64,000 nucleotides of DNA from Lasiosphaeria ovina (taxonomy: Eukaryota > Ascomycota > Sordariomycetes > Sordariales > Lasiosphaeriaceae): assembly GCA_033439765.1 (NCBI GenBank), contig JAULSN010000002.1, positions 1-64,000 on the forward strand. The letters are read 5' to 3'. The translations under genes and the position numbers were made by a program. This document shows, in pieces, positions 23,677-35,372 of the stretch (positions within the stretch are counted from its first letter, which is position 1; the number at the start of each line of letters is the position of its first letter). Under the pieces are notes generated by a model. The model saw only the letters and a program-made list of their open reading frames with translations. It had not been told where the DNA came from and did not search any database.

Positions 23677-25267
23677 CGTAGGGCCTAACGAAGATAGAGA
23701 TAATAATGCAAATTAAGGGATGGTGACGGATATGAGGGACTAAGTGGAAATGAGGTCGTAATGAGGGAAGAGGGCGTGACGAGGGAAGAGGGGGAGGGAT
23801 AGTATAACCTAGTTTTTTCCGTTTCCTGGCCATATTTCTGGTTGGTCTTGGTCGTTGGTCTGTCTGAAGGCCACGAAACGGTTGTGCCGTAAGATGCCGT
23901 ATTTTTTCGGTGGGCTTTAAGTTGCCAAAAACGAGGGTACTAAGGAACCAAAAACGGGCACTTTTGAGTCCAGGAGAGAAGGGTTATAAGGGCCAGACTA
24001 GTAGTTGGGTCGGTGACGACCAGCGAATCCCTGGTGTTGTATGTTTATTTTTTTTTCTTCTCCTAGGTCACTGTCTTTTGTGGGGTTGTTTTGAAGCAGC
24101 GGAGCTTTTGGCGCTGTGGTGAAGCTTATTTGCGCTCCACGGTGTTTGGGCGGTGAATCACCCGCGCAGCCTTCACCTGGCTCCCTCAATTCTAAGCTGA
24201 ACGAAATACCTTTTTTTTTTAAAAAAAATGACTTTAGATAACTTATTCCTTTTGGAGTTGAGTTATGCTAGCTGTTTACACGTTTTTTGAGATGTAGCTA
24301 TTGGTCGTAGTGTCCAGCCGCAGACCCAACACGAGGCAAAAACCCTAACCCTTCGTCGCGCCGGCAGCCAAGGCTAGCGATAGGCGGAACTCCTGGATCC
24401 GGAGCTTCTTGAATTCGGGCCGTCTTGCACGCTATTGCAAGCTCACATGGCCGCCACGCCAATTGTTTGCGCTGTGGGTAATTTGCTCGCTGAATGCGAC
24501 CGTGTTATTGGGGCGAGCCCTTTGCTTGTCAAGCATGTCTGATAGCGTGGGGGGACCAAAGGGCCTTACATCCGACGACTGGGTTCCGATCGAGGCAGAT
24601 TCTGTCCGATATTGGCGTGCGTGTCGCGCACCCGCTGGCGGAGATGCCCTGTTGGGCGCAAACGCTTATGGGACGCGGTGCAGATCGCACCCGATTCTCA
24701 TTGTCGAAGGTGCGTGTAAAGGTCAGAAGACGACTTCCCCGCTTCCGCAATTCCACCGTCTAGACTGACATCACTGCCTACAAAGTGCAGAATAAACTCG
24801 GTATTGGCAGTGGCTCGGCGGCGGCAGGGCGCGTACAGATTGCATGCGGTCCACCCCCAATACCTACCTACCTACCTACCTACCTACCTACCTATCTACC
24901 TACCTTAGCCTCCACCAGCTTGGGGACATTGAGGAATGCCAACCAAGGCCAAAACCACACAGCACAGTATCTCGTGGCGGTGTGCTACCTACCTACTCTC
25001 TTTGCCAGGTTACCGAACAGCGTTGCAACAGCGAACTCTGGCGTATGTCTCCATCCACGGCACGACATAAATACAACGTTGCCCGCCGCCCCACTCCGCC
25101 CTCCTCGAGGCTAACTCCCGAGCCTGTTGCCTCTCATCCGAAAGCTAAAATAAACAACTTTGATCCAGTTCAGGCTTTACCTGTTTAACAACCCAACAGG
25201 CTCTTGCGCTGGGAGTCGAGCCCAGCCAAGGAAGGGGAAAAAAAAACATCACGCCAAGACTCTCGCC
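23677..25267. other. Boundary of the RIP block and MFS upstream region
   Basis: Base composition changes from TpA-rich to ordinary between about 23.2 and 23.9 kb. A purine-rich run with repeated GAGGGAAGAGGG lies at about 23,760-23,800. Short open frames at 23,910-24,189, 24,409-24,768 and 24,785-25,188 overlap on both strands and show no family signal. A CTAC microsatellite lies at 24,861-24,904. No gene supported. Confidence 0.6.
24861..24904 (+). repeat. (CTAC)n microsatellite
   Basis: About eleven TACC/CTAC units with one CTAT variant, 360 bp upstream of the MFS start codon. Confidence 0.9.
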
Positions 25268-26968
25268 ATGGCAGTGGACCGCATCATGATGCTCCACGAG
25301 GTACCGAGCGTCGAGTCGGAGCCGGGCTCGCTGCCCTCAGCGCCCGAGCGCGTCGCACAGCGGACACACCGTAGCGCCCCCCAGCGCGCGCCGCCCATCG
25401 AGCTCAAGCCGCACCTGCCCAGGACAGCAACCACTTCCACTCCTACTCCCAAGACGGCGCTTCCCAGCCCAGCCCTCACACAGAGCTCCCCGGCCGCGAG
25501 CTCGCCCGACGACGTCGATCTGGAGATGAGCCGGCCGACGACTCCGCGGGCCGCCACCCCGACCGGCGACGGCAGCAGCACCGATCACCCACACGACGGC
25601 GGCGGCGTCGAGGTCGACGCCATGCTGCAGAGCATCACGGAGCCGTACGGCAACCGCTGGCGCATGCTGGCCGTGTGCCTGATGAGCTTCTGCCAGGGCA
25701 TGTTTGACAGCGCGCCGGGCACCCTGATTCCCGCCATAGAGAAGTATGCATTCCCCCCTCCCACATCAATCTTCTCAGAGTCATGACCCAGAATAAAAGG
25801 CAGCATAGCATAGCATAGCTAACCCACGGCCGGCAGACACTACGACATCGGGTACATGATCGTGTCGCTGATCTTCGTCGGCAACGCGCTGGGCTTCATC
25901 GGCGCGGCGGCCTTCATCGACGTGGTGCGGGAGCGGCTGGGGCGGGCGCGGATGCTGGCGCTGGCGCAGCTGATCGTGGTGGTGGGCTACATCCCGCTGG
26001 CGTGCACGGCGCCATTCCCGGGGGTCGTGGTGGCGTTCCTCGTGGTCGGCTTCGGTAGCTCCTTGACGCTGGCCGTCGGCAACGTGTTTTGCGGGTCGCT
26101 GCGCAACGGCACGGCGGCGCTGGGCCTGATGCATGGCGGTTATGGGATCGGTGGCACTGTCGGCCCGCTCATCGCCAATGCGCTTGTCTCGGCCGCTCGT
26201 GTTTCCTGGAGCCGGTACTATCTGCTGCCGCTCGGCCTCACGCTGTTCAACGCCTTCTTCTCCGCCTACGTGTTCTGGGGCTACGACGCAGACGGGGTGC
26301 AGCAGCAGCCGGTGCCGCTGGTTGCGACGCAGGCTGAGGGCACTACCACCGCCCCTAGCAAAACCCCGGCGAAGCGCATCGACCTCGCCGGCATGTTCTC
26401 GGCCATGTCGAGCCGCGTGGTGCTGCTGGGCGCGCTGTTCATCTTCGCGTACCAGGGCGCCGAGGTGAGCATCTCGGGCTGGGTCATCTCGTTCCTGATC
26501 GAGACGCGCGGCGGCGAGCAGGGGTCCGTCGGCTACGTGACGGCGGGCTTCTGGGCCGGCATCACCCTGGGCCGCTTCCTGCTCTCAGCACCAGCGCACC
26601 GCGTCGGCGAGAAGCGGTTTGTCTATGGCGTCGTGGCGGGTGCCGCCGCGCTCGAGCTCGTCGTGTGGCTCGTGCCTAATGTTGTCGGGAGCGCCGTCGC
26701 CGTGGCTCTTGTGGGTCTGCTGCTCGGCCCCGTCTACCCGTGCTCGGCGGCGGTCTTCATGCGCATGATGAGCAAGCACGAGCGCGTCAGCGGCATGAGC
26801 GTCATCTCGGCGTTTGGCAGCTCCGGCGGCGCCGTCGCGCCCTTCACCACGGGCATCCTCGCCCAGGCCGTCGGCCCGTTTGTGCTGCATCCCATCGCCA
26901 TCGCCCTGTTTGCCGGCATGATGGGCTGCTGGTATGGCCTGCCTAACCGGCCCAAGAAGACGGACTGA
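25268..26968 (+). CDS. MFS transporter, fucose permease / BSC6-like
   Basis: Two exons, 25,268-25,743 and 25,837-26,968, with intron GTATGC...GGCAG (93 bp), give 535 residues. The join reads IPAIEKHYDIGYMIV. Residues 1-125 are a Ser/Thr/Pro-rich, presumably cytosolic, tail. From residue 127 on (NRWRMLAVCLMSFCQGM) there are about a dozen hydrophobic segments, as in MFS permeases. They include a first-half loop with VRERLGRARM and a second half rich in small residues (GPVYPCSAAVFMRMM). Similarity is to the fungal group annotated as bypass-of-stop-codon protein 6 or fucose-permease-like transporters. The substrate cannot be told from sequence. It is the first intact gene right of the RIP block and has normal codon use. 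Confidence 0.88.
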
Positions 26969-27238
26969 GATCTAGGTTCTTTCGGCGGAGATGTTTGTGT
27001 GTTGTATATTCATTTGTTGTTCTTGGGCGTTGGTCGGCGTCGTCATGTAAGCAGAGAATGGCGCAGGGACGGACAGCGTGCTTTCTCTGAGGTTTAATCT
27101 TGCCGATAGCTGAAAATAGCAATACCCTCGGATTTTGGGGCAGGCTCATCTGTGTCTATAAGTCTATCTCTATAAGGAATATCATCTGCAAAGAACAAAA
27201 GAGGACTCAAGAAAAACTCCGCCAAACGCCCATATATC

Positions 27239-28184
27239 TCACTTTCTGCCCGTCGCCGCATCCTTGACGCTGAGGTCGCCGGCCACAATGTCCTTGACGG
27301 TGGCGAGGATGTCGGAGAAGTCCCGAAACGTTGTGAAGGGCACATTCTGGTGCTCGCAATACGTAACGAGGTCTGTGGGACATGATCAGAAATTGTGTCA
27401 CGGAGAAAAAAAAGGCTTGGAGCCCGAAGGGACGTGAAACATACCGCGGCCAGCCTTGGCAAACAGCAGGTCCGTCTCCTTGGCCGCCGAGAGATCGGAT
27501 ATGCCGTCACCGGCGTAGAAGAGAATCGGCCGCTCGTCCGCCGGGAGGTTCGCGTAGGGCCGGATCTCCAGAGACTTGTCGTGGCCGAATCCACTAACAA
27601 GCATTTTGTTCAGCTGCTATCAACAAATAACTGTCTCCCGGCCCCATGGACCAAGAGTGAAACAGCGAGAAGCAGTCTTACCTGTCGTCGTGGTACGAGA
27701 TAGTCCAGCCGCCCTCCTCGTTGATGCTCGTCTTGCCGGGGCGCACCTTGACGGCGTTGCTCACGATGCGCAGCGAGTCGGCGTCGGTCTTGCCAAGGTA
27801 GTGCTCGAAGAGGGCGCGGATGATGGGCTCCATGCCGCCGCTGAGGACAACAATGGGCACGTTGTGCTCGCGGGCCCAGTGGAAGAAGGCGCGGAAGCCG
27901 GGGTCGAGCGTGATGTTGCGGATCAGCAGGTCGATGCACTGGTCAAAGGGCGTGGTGACGCTGTCGAGCATCTCCTGGAAGGCGTCGCGGAAGTCGCGCT
28001 GCCCGAACAGCACGCCCTTGTTGCTTTCCTTGCGCTTGGCGGCGCCGAAGCCGATGTTGTCCGTCATGAAGTCATTGCTGTCCTGCTGCGTGATGGTGCC
28101 GTCGAAGTCGGTGAAGAAGATGAACCTGGGCTGCGTCTCGAGCGCGGGAAGCGCAGCGAGGTCGGGCGAGCCGGCGGAACCCAT
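27239..28184 (-). CDS. HAD-superfamily phosphatase (phosphoserine-phosphatase-like)
   Basis: Three exons on the minus strand (28,184-27,682; 27,593-27,445; 27,372-27,239), introns GTAAGA...TTAG and GTATGT...ACAG, 261 residues. HAD motif I is FTDFDGT with the nucleophile and acid/base pair D26/D28. Motif II is VVLSGG (S115). Motif III is GDGISD (D197, D201). No transmembrane segment or signal peptide is visible, so it is probably cytosolic. The family includes yeast small-metabolite phosphatases related to YNL010W, but the substrate is not predictable. It is divergent from the EIF1AD-like gene with 720 bp between the start codons, a likely shared promoter region. Confidence 0.9.
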
Positions 28185-28904
28185 CTTAGACTCTGTCTAT
28201 GTGAATGAGCGAGTGGCAAATCCAAGAACTTTTGGTATTAAAAAAAAGAGGCCCCTAGAATGTGGTTGTCGTTTGCCAGTCGTGTTTATATTCTCACAAT
28301 TACCAGCCCAGGGGTTTGGACTGAGTGTGGTTGTATGAGCTATATTATCATCAACCCAATGAAAGCCTTGAGGGGGATGCCGCTTCAGGCGCAGTCCCCT
28401 GAGCCGTCCAGTACCACCGTGGATAGATGTCGGCAGATCCGGCCCCGATTAGCACAGTGGACCAGCAACTCTAGTGGGTGTCTGCCGGGCAAGCATTCCC
28501 AGAGTCTTGCTGCTCCAGTGAAACAGCTTTGAGTTAGGAACATCACTCCCAAACAACACAATGGCCCAACTATTCCCGATAAAATGGAAAACGGGTAATA
28601 TAGGGTTGGACACAAAGAGCTACATGCCCAGAGACCACGGAAACCTCGCAGGGAAACTGCCATCCAATTAACAGTGAACGTTAATATGCCAGAGTTCGAA
28701 CTGAAGCGGGGTTGTTCGGTGTGCGGGTCAATCAACCCCACGTCCCCAAATTCGATGCGGGGAGCTCTGGGCGCCACGGCGTCAAAAAGTTCAAACTTCT
28801 TGTTGGGCGCAGATTCATCCGCTATTCCTAACCTACAACTTCTCATCCCAAAGCGAAGCGAATTCGGACGCCCGAGATCAAGCGAGCAACCGAGCGCCGC
28901 CACC
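28185..28904. promoter_or_regulatory. Bidirectional intergenic region, phosphatase / EIF1AD-like
   Basis: 720 bp between two divergent start codons. The plus-strand start sits in CCGCCACCATGG, a good initiation context. The minus open frame at 28,385-28,927 overlaps and has no support. No specific binding site identified. Confidence 0.5.
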
Positions 28905-29407
28905 ATGGGCAAACCAAAACGCAGCAACGTTCTGGCTGCCGCCGAAGAGTCGGCGACACCGCCGGATCAGCTAGCCGAGTCGCAATCTGTCGCACGCGTC
29001 GTAAAGGCCGAGGGCAACAACCTCTACACGTGCACGCTGCCCAACACGAAGCCCATCCTCGTCGAGCTCGAGACCCGGTTCCGCAGCACAATATGGATTA
29101 AGCGGGGCGGCTATGTGCTGGTGGACCTGGCGTCGGCAGACGAGCGGCCCCCCAACAGCAGGGTCGTGGGCGAGATCATCAATGTCGTGCGCGACGAGAA
29201 GGAGTGGAGGAAGCGGCCTTACTGGTGCGCATCACTTCTCTCACGAGGAGGCAAATCTCCCAAGTGACGTTCGCTGACGTCTGCTGGATAAACAGGCCCA
29301 AGCAGTTTACAAAGAATACGTACGACGACGACGATGAGGACTCGACGGTGGGGAAGATGCCGCCTAGCGGATCGGAGGACGAGGACGAGGACGAGGACGG
29401 CCCCTGA
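28905..29407 (+). CDS. eIF1A-like S1/OB-fold protein (EIF1AD family)
   Basis: Exons 28,905-29,224 and 29,296-29,407, with intron GTGCGC...ACAG (71 bp), give 143 residues joined at PYWPKQF. After a short basic start (MGKPKRSN), residues about 26-105 form the S1-like eIF1A fold. It contains QSVARVVKAEGNNLYTC, RSTIWIKRGGYVLVDL and VVGEIINVVRDEKEWRK. The C-terminus (residues 117-143) is almost purely acidic with a phosphorylatable Ser. Short length and the acidic tail fit EIF1AD, a nuclear RNA-binding relative of eIF1A, better than eIF1A itself. The ATG lies in a strong Kozak context. It converges on ALG3, with only 37 bp between stop codons, so the 3' UTRs must overlap. Confidence 0.9.
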
Positions 29408-29444
29408 GGATGCAATTGACTGCGTCGTCTGCCGAAGCTCCCCC

Positions 29445-30900
29445 CTACCGCTTAACCCCCTCAGACTTGGACGCTGCTGCTCGGGGCTCCCATTCCTCTC
29501 GAGCGCCCCACCAGACGAGAGCGACGGTAGTTGCCAACACGCCAACCACGACGCCGGAGCTAATAGGAGTGCTGGGGAACACGTTCCAAGCCCATTCCTG
29601 AGCAGCCCAGAGGCCGTATTGGAAGACGGGGTGGATGCCGCTGCGCCAGAGAAGGAACGGGGTCGACCAGGCGAGGTACGAGTAGAATTGGTAGTGGAGG
29701 GAGCGGGCAAAGAGGAGGCCAACCACGTTGGCCGAGAGCACAGTAGTCAGAATATACTGCGGCGTGATGTCACGCGACACGGCCTGCTGTTCACTGTGGA
29801 GAAAAGGCGCATTCCCGGACATGACCGAGACGGCCAAGCTCAGGACAGGTTTGCGCGCGGGCTTCAGCCAGCGCGTCGTGACGAAGCCCAGCAGCACGGC
29901 GGCGTGCAGCCCGAGCAGCGAGAGCGCGAAGCCCCTGCTCAGGAACACGTCCTCTCCCACAAACCGCCAGTTGACGGTCCACTTGAAGAAGAACTGGCGC
30001 GAGAACTCAAAGGCCCTGCCCAGGTAGCCCCAGGGGCTGTGCGCTAGAAACGGCAGGCCCACGAGCACCTGCACGAGCACCATGACGGCCGCGTGCCGCA
30101 GGCTCGGCTGAAGGCCGCTCCCGAGGAACAGCACAATGGCCACGGCCGGCAGGGCGAGCAGCAGCGACATCTTGACGGCCACGCCGCACGTGTAGAGCAC
30201 CGCAGCGAGCTCCCAGCGCCGCTGCTGCAGGCAGAATATGGCCAGCCAGAGAAACAGCACGGCGAAGCAGTCGTTGAAGCAGCGGAGGACGAAAATGCTG
30301 TGCAGCCGTTTCGAGAGCATGAGCAGGGGGAAGACGTACGGCGGCGCCTGTTTTATCCTCAACCTGTCAGTGATATCCCCATGTCGCGCCAGGATTCCTT
30401 TTCCCTTGTTCGCTGCGTACCTTTGCCTGCCTGTAGCACGCCATCACCACGGCCAGGGTGGCCATGTAGAGCACGGCAAAGAGCTGCTGGGCCAGCAGGA
30501 TGTTAGCCCCGCGGTCCGTCGCGTAGTAGAGCCCCGTGTAGATGTAGACGTGGGCGGCCGGGTAGACCAGCGGCCCGGTGCCGCCCTTGATGGCCGTGTA
30601 GTCGCGCTCGCCCGAGACGACCTGCGCGACCTGCTCCATGTACGCTACCCAGTCGATCTCGGTGTCTGCCCAGGGAGACGAGTGTGAGCTGTGCGTCATG
30701 TCGCGGCCAGGGGATAGGGACAATGGGGCGAGAGGGGAGTGCTTACAGGGGACTTTCCAGATGACCAGGCTGCAGAGCAGCGCGTCGGCCAGGAACAGTG
30801 CCGGCGGGATGAGCTTGGAGAGGGCATGGCGGCCGTTCGCAATGTCGAGCGCAAGCCCAATGGCTTTCTGGTGCAGTGGCGGCGGCGATTTGTCCGCCAT
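29445..30900 (-). CDS. ALG3: Dol-P-Man:Man5GlcNAc2-PP-Dol alpha-1,3-mannosyltransferase
   Basis: Three exons (30,900-30,747; 30,665-30,421; 30,347-29,445) give 433 residues. Joins are WKVPYTEIDW and YRQAKAPPYVF. ALG3 adds the first lumenal alpha-1,3-mannose to Man5GlcNAc2-PP-dolichol in the ER, using dolichol-phosphate mannose. Family landmarks seen: [12 protein letters not shown], the lumenal [16 protein letters not shown] segment, [27 protein letters not shown] and the C-terminal [16 protein letters not shown]. About ten hydrophobic segments are present and length is normal. For exon 3 the acceptor at AAAACAG was chosen over the upstream TGACAG, because only the former keeps the frame and gives the family sequence. 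Confidence 0.93.
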
Positions 30901-31265
30901 GGTGCGTGTTGGGAGGGAACTGTTTTTGTCGACTCAGTTGTGGCAGAGAGCGAGCGGGAAGAGGTGAAGCTCGAGCTCCGGCGAGCTGTCCAAGTCGGTC
31001 GCTGGGGCAGGTGCCGCCAAGTGGGGCAACCTGACCAACGCCTGTCTCGGTTCCGTCCGGGATGTCCCACAGCCCCTGTCTTACAGCACGTATCACCTAC
31101 AGAATGCACTATAAAATGATCGAAAATGAACGTTGTCTCAAGCCTTTCTTCAAGTTACACAAATAACATCGACGTCGGCGTAGCCGGGCGGCAAGTACAA
31201 TATCATCATATTATTATGTACCTATCAGTCCTACGGTACAGACGCTACGCAAGATCAAGACCAAA
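30901..31265. other. Intergenic, ALG3 upstream / oxidase downstream
   Basis: 365 bp holding the ALG3 promoter and the 3' UTR of the oxidase. The overlapping open frames on both strands here are unsupported. No specific site recognised. Confidence 0.5.
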
Positions 31266-32604
31266 CTACAGCTTGGACTTGGTAATGGCGACAATCTCGT
31301 CGACCAGCTCGAGAACGTGCTCGGCGCAGCCGTAGCTGCCCTGGTACCCCCAGCCGGCGTGGCCGTAGTTGTGGACGACCCAGACGCCGTCGATCAGCTC
31401 CTTCTCGATGCGCACTCCCCCTTCACGGGCCGGGCGCAGGCCCACGCCGTGGCGGATGATGTCGAGGCCCTCGATGCCGCGCCCGCCCGTCAGCTGCGGC
31501 TGCGCCTCGACGGCCCGCTTCATGATGGCCACGGCCGTGTTCGGGTCCGGGTTCGGGTCCCAGTTGCCCTTCTGGTACGTGCCGCCCAGGATAGTCCCGC
31601 CACCGGCCGCCCGCGTCATGGTGTAGCACAGCTGGTCCGCACCATCGTCAGTCCCACTGGCCACGTACATGGTGTTGGCGTTCTCGTTGCGCACCAGCAC
31701 CGTCTGGCCCCGCGCCGGGTACACGGCCGCGTCCATGACGCCGCCGAGCCGGCACGCCAGCAGCCCCGTCGCGTTGATCACCACGTCGGCCCGCCTGCCG
31801 CCCCCTTCGGCGAGCGCCGCCGCCTCGGCTACGTGGCCCACCACCGCGCGCTTCAGCACCACGCCGCGCGCCGCGCACTGCCCCGCCAGCCAACATAAAT
31901 ACATGGTCGTGTTGATGCACACCGACGTCCACTCGGCCCCCGAGTGCATGTGGGCCGGCAGCTCGCTGGCCGGCAGCTCCCGGTAGTCGTCCACCACTGC
32001 CTTGTACCACGGGTCCGGCGCGAACAGCCCGTCCGACAGCGCCAGCCGGAACCCCGTCGGCTCGTCCTTCTTGCAGCGCATCACATGCACCTCTGCCGCG
32101 TCGCGTGTCGCGCGTCAGTCAGAGATGCAAACAGGAAAGTGGCAGCAGGCCAAAACCCACTCTGGAAATGGATGCCCGCCTCGGGCACCTCGGCCGCGAG
32201 CCGCTTCAGCTCGGGCCACGTCCGCCTCTCGTAGCGGCTGCCGGCTTCCAGGGCCATGCTACATGCAGGACGACGCGCAGTGAGTAAGCCGTTGGCACAA
32301 ACTGGCCGGTGGGTTATGAGACGGGACATGCACGGGTGTGACAACGTACGGAAGGAAGTTAGCGCCGGCCCACGGCGACGTGTACTCAATGTCGTAGTCG
32401 CCAGGCATGTGCTTGGCCACCACCGTCACCACGTTGCCCTCCTGCTTGGCCAGCTGCAGTGCGCAGGTGAGGCCGCTGACGCCGGCTCTGCATGGTTTGT
32501 CGTCGTGGGTCAGTGCATGGCTCTCCGAAGTGTACCTTCTCGAACGGCCGCCGGTACCGGAGAGTGGAGGTTCAGACCCACCCGAGGACGACAAAGTTGG
32601 GCAT
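31266..32604 (-). CDS. D-amino-acid oxidase with peroxisomal SKL signal
   Basis: Four exons (32,604-32,582; 32,487-32,350; 32,258-32,161; 32,092-31,266) give 361 residues, the usual length for the family. The first exon is only 23 bp. Its join creates the FAD dinucleotide-binding motif FVVLGAGVSGL at residues 4-14. Further landmarks are YTSPWAGANFLP, the R-x-G-V-x-L-R-P substrate region, and NYGHAGWGYQGSYG near residue 325. The enzyme oxidatively deaminates D-amino acids to 2-oxo acids, ammonia and H2O2. The C-terminus is SKL, the canonical type 1 peroxisomal targeting signal, so it acts in the peroxisome. Introns 1 and 3 share the less common donor GTGGGT. D-aspartate oxidase is the alternative, since specificity is not certain from sequence. 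Confidence 0.93.
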
Positions 32605-35372
32605 TGTGAAGTGCGATTGGTTTTGTCTCGTTCAATGCTGAGTGTGGGTGCGGGGAGTTGCTAATTAGCCTAGCCCGTGCAGTGGATAGAGTATTTCTTT
32701 CTTTGTTTTTTGTTTTTTTTGCAACTTGATTAGGGAGCTCCCTTGCTCCCTTCTCCTCAAATACCCAACGTGCGATCGCCGGCTCCGCCGCGCCACGGCC
32801 CTCCCCGCACCAACGCGCAGCCCCACAACCAATCCGGTCCCAGCTAGACCCATGCCGGCCTTGGGGGCTGCACCGTTTGCGAAGCGGAATCCATCCGCTC
32901 CCTTGCTTAGCCGTCCGTGGCACAGCGGGAAGCCGATAAGAAACCTGAGCTGCGATGGATGGTGCCTGCAATCTGCATCTAGTTAGACAGAGCTAACTAC
33001 GTGGGGGAAGTCGGGATCGCGAACGCTGTATACGTAGCTTGGCAAGTGGGTGGGTGGATTTGGTATACTACGTAGTGGGGGGTCTGCTTGAACGCCGTGC
33101 CAATATCCGAAGTTTCGTCCTTGCCGGCCTCCGATTTTCACTCCAGAAGCGAATAAGTTACTCCGTACGCCGTAAAAATATATGCGCGGTGGAGCCGGCC
33201 GATGGACCAGAACAAGACCTGCTGCATTTGGACGCCAGGCGCCCACTAAGTAATCTAGGTACCTACTTACTCGCATCTCCATGGGCTCGGGGGTTAGGGA
33301 CAGTCAGGACAGGGTAAATCGCCTCCGCATAGAATCGACTACCCATTTAAGGGAATCGAGCCTGTTCCGCGGCGACAAACTGTGCGTGGGCGAGGCATGA
33401 GACACAGGGGCAACCCAGTCTCTACTTTATCTATGTAATTAATGTAATGAATGCACGCGGATCCGAAGGGATGGGACGCTCATGCGCTCCTGCGGCACGA
33501 GCTGCTGCTGTGCTACTCGTCTGATGTACCGATTATGCCTTCGAATACCAACGACATGCCGTCGTTTATTGTGTGCGCGGGTAGTCGGATAGGGTTGTTC
33601 AGTTTGTGCTTGCTTGCTGGCGTTCCTGAAAACCCCCAGAATATAAAACCATGCTTTAGGTGCTACGTTGTTGTTTTAATGAGTTGGATTACTTATGCAT
33701 GTCACTCCAGATTTGCGATTCATTGACAATGTGGCTTCCCTGTCAAAGCCACAATAGGATGATAATAACACGTACATACCGTGAGGGAGGGACATGAGCA
33801 CGAGAAATCTTTCTAGGATTTTGACAATTTGCGTAGATGGCCTAGACCCCCTCAAATTGACACCCCGATCCACTGTCTAAACGCACATCCCGTGAAAGTG
33901 GAAGCAGAGACTGGGGGCCTGGCGAGATACGTTTTGAAGGCTGCAGAACTCTCAGATCATTACCATAAATGTCTGTTCGGATTTGAGAAACGGCTAATAT
34001 GTTGCATTCAGACGAGAGCCTATACACAAGGTAAAACAACAGTGAGCCGGAGCCTTCTTAATGTCAAAAGAGGTGTGGTGTTGTTGAGGCGACTTGGTAT
34101 TGATAAATTTGTATCCGTGCTGTCCTTGCTATCAGAACAGCGCAAAGAGGGAAATGTAATGCTTCTTTCTGAGCTACTACATAGTTACTATTCGAGACTT
34201 GTAGAAATTGACGTGCTTTAGGGATCGGGATCAGATGCGCCTTTAAAGGGGATCAATTTCGAAGAGGGAGTACATACTTGACTGCTTGTGGCAGTTCAAG
34301 GAGAGTAAATGTTAATTTATTATCGAACACCCGCTTGTAAAATTCCTACTTAACCTATGTGATTATCCTCGAATGATGAATAAAATACAACAGTTCGCTA
34401 CAACGCGTTCGATGCAGGTATACAGTATATCATGTGATCCAGTTTGGTTCTGTTGAACTCTTTGTAATACTCTATCAGATACTAATGTCGTTCACACGGG
34501 CAGTTATTTTCAGTGCTTACATACTCCATGAGTTCATAGGCAGTGTCTGATGGCCCCCGCCCCTTTGATTACTCACGTCAATTGATACCAAGGGGCTCGG
34601 ATGGTTTCAGCGCGGGCTCGCGGACGTTTGTAGCGTCGCGCGGGGGATGGGTTGCGGCCCGAGCACCGACGTGCATTTGCCATTTGGTAAATTAAGGACA
34701 TCTCGAATTGGTCCGAATCGAGATTGTGCGCCCGATTCGGATCGACGCCAAGTGCGATCACGCCAATTGCGGGGGGGTGGCCTTCTCGCTACCGGCCGTT
34801 TTTAGTAGGAGCAGGCTGTGTCAGCGTCTGAAGCCCGAGCCGAGGGCATGAAGCCAAGTTGCCTGCCAATGACGAATGGCGAATCAGCCCCTTTAGCTAG
34901 CTCCGTCGCATCCGTCGTCGCTGGGATCAACACCCAGTGGCAGTCAGACAGAGAGGCGACCCTGAAGGGGAGAGGCGGCCGCCATTGGCCAAGAGCTGAG
35001 GGGCTGGGTCCAACACGAGTGCAACTGCATGTGCCCAAAAACGAAAAGCGACGAAAATACGAAAATACCCCAAACCCGAGACACAGGCGGACTTCCATCC
35101 CGATTCTGTTCGGCAGAGTGGAGCTACTCCGTCGCTCATCACACGCAGCGAGTGACCAACCCCCACCCAAGAACTCGTCATGTCCATCCACGTCGAGTTC
35201 CAACTTTTCGGTCCTGGGAATTGCGGACCGGGCATTCATCAACCTCGCACACCCACTCCACTTCCTTACATGCCAATCCCTTGATCAAAGTCTGAACCGA
35301 TACCTATAAGCACCGGCAATTAATTATTAAAGATGGAGCGCAAAGGATTAACGAATTAATTGCTTCGGCGCC
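32605..35372. other. Gene-poor intergenic region, 2.8 kb
   Basis: No family-supported gene. Open frames at 33,039-33,282, 33,451-33,726, 33,829-34,221 (130 codons) and 34,802-35,309 are short, mostly overlapped on the other strand and without recognisable motifs. The stretch 33,640-34,570 is AT-richer than its neighbours. The last few hundred bases are the promoter and 5' UTR of the membrane protein gene; AATTAATTATTAAAG near 35,320 is the only notable AT motif. Confidence 0.5.

Larger units (their letters stand above)
1..23700. other. RIP-mutated, TpA-rich accessory block
   Basis: Both strands are almost empty of CpA and TpG, while TpA is extremely frequent (TATATA, CTAG, GTATA) and CpG remains common. 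This is the signature of repeat-induced point mutation with a CpA to TpA preference. Stop codons fill most frames, and nearly all are TAG or TAA, which one transition makes from CAG, CAA or TGG. CpA/TpG reappear gradually from about 23.2 kb and are normal beyond about 23.7 kb, where gene-type sequence begins. The Copia element at 13.7-19.7 kb keeps far more CpA/TpG and is therefore younger. Short open frames called here on the minus strand (for example 5,890-6,336 and 7,234-7,527) are shadows of plus-strand relic frames. Confidence 0.9.

Noticed and set aside
24409..25188. Overlapping open frames of 89-119 codons before the MFS gene
   Set aside because: Three frames overlap, one runs through the CTAC microsatellite, and none has a recognisable motif.
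30351..30365. Acceptor TGACAG for ALG3 exon 3
   Set aside because: Puts the exon out of frame; the acceptor ending at 30,348 restores the conserved APPYVF segment.
33829..34221. 130-codon plus-strand open frame in a gene-poor region
   Set aside because: No motif, no splice support and ordinary length for chance; left unannotated.
34802..35309. Opposed open frames of 146 and 163 codons upstream of the membrane protein gene
   Set aside because: They overlap on both strands with repetitive Ser/Arg composition typical of GC-rich chance frames.
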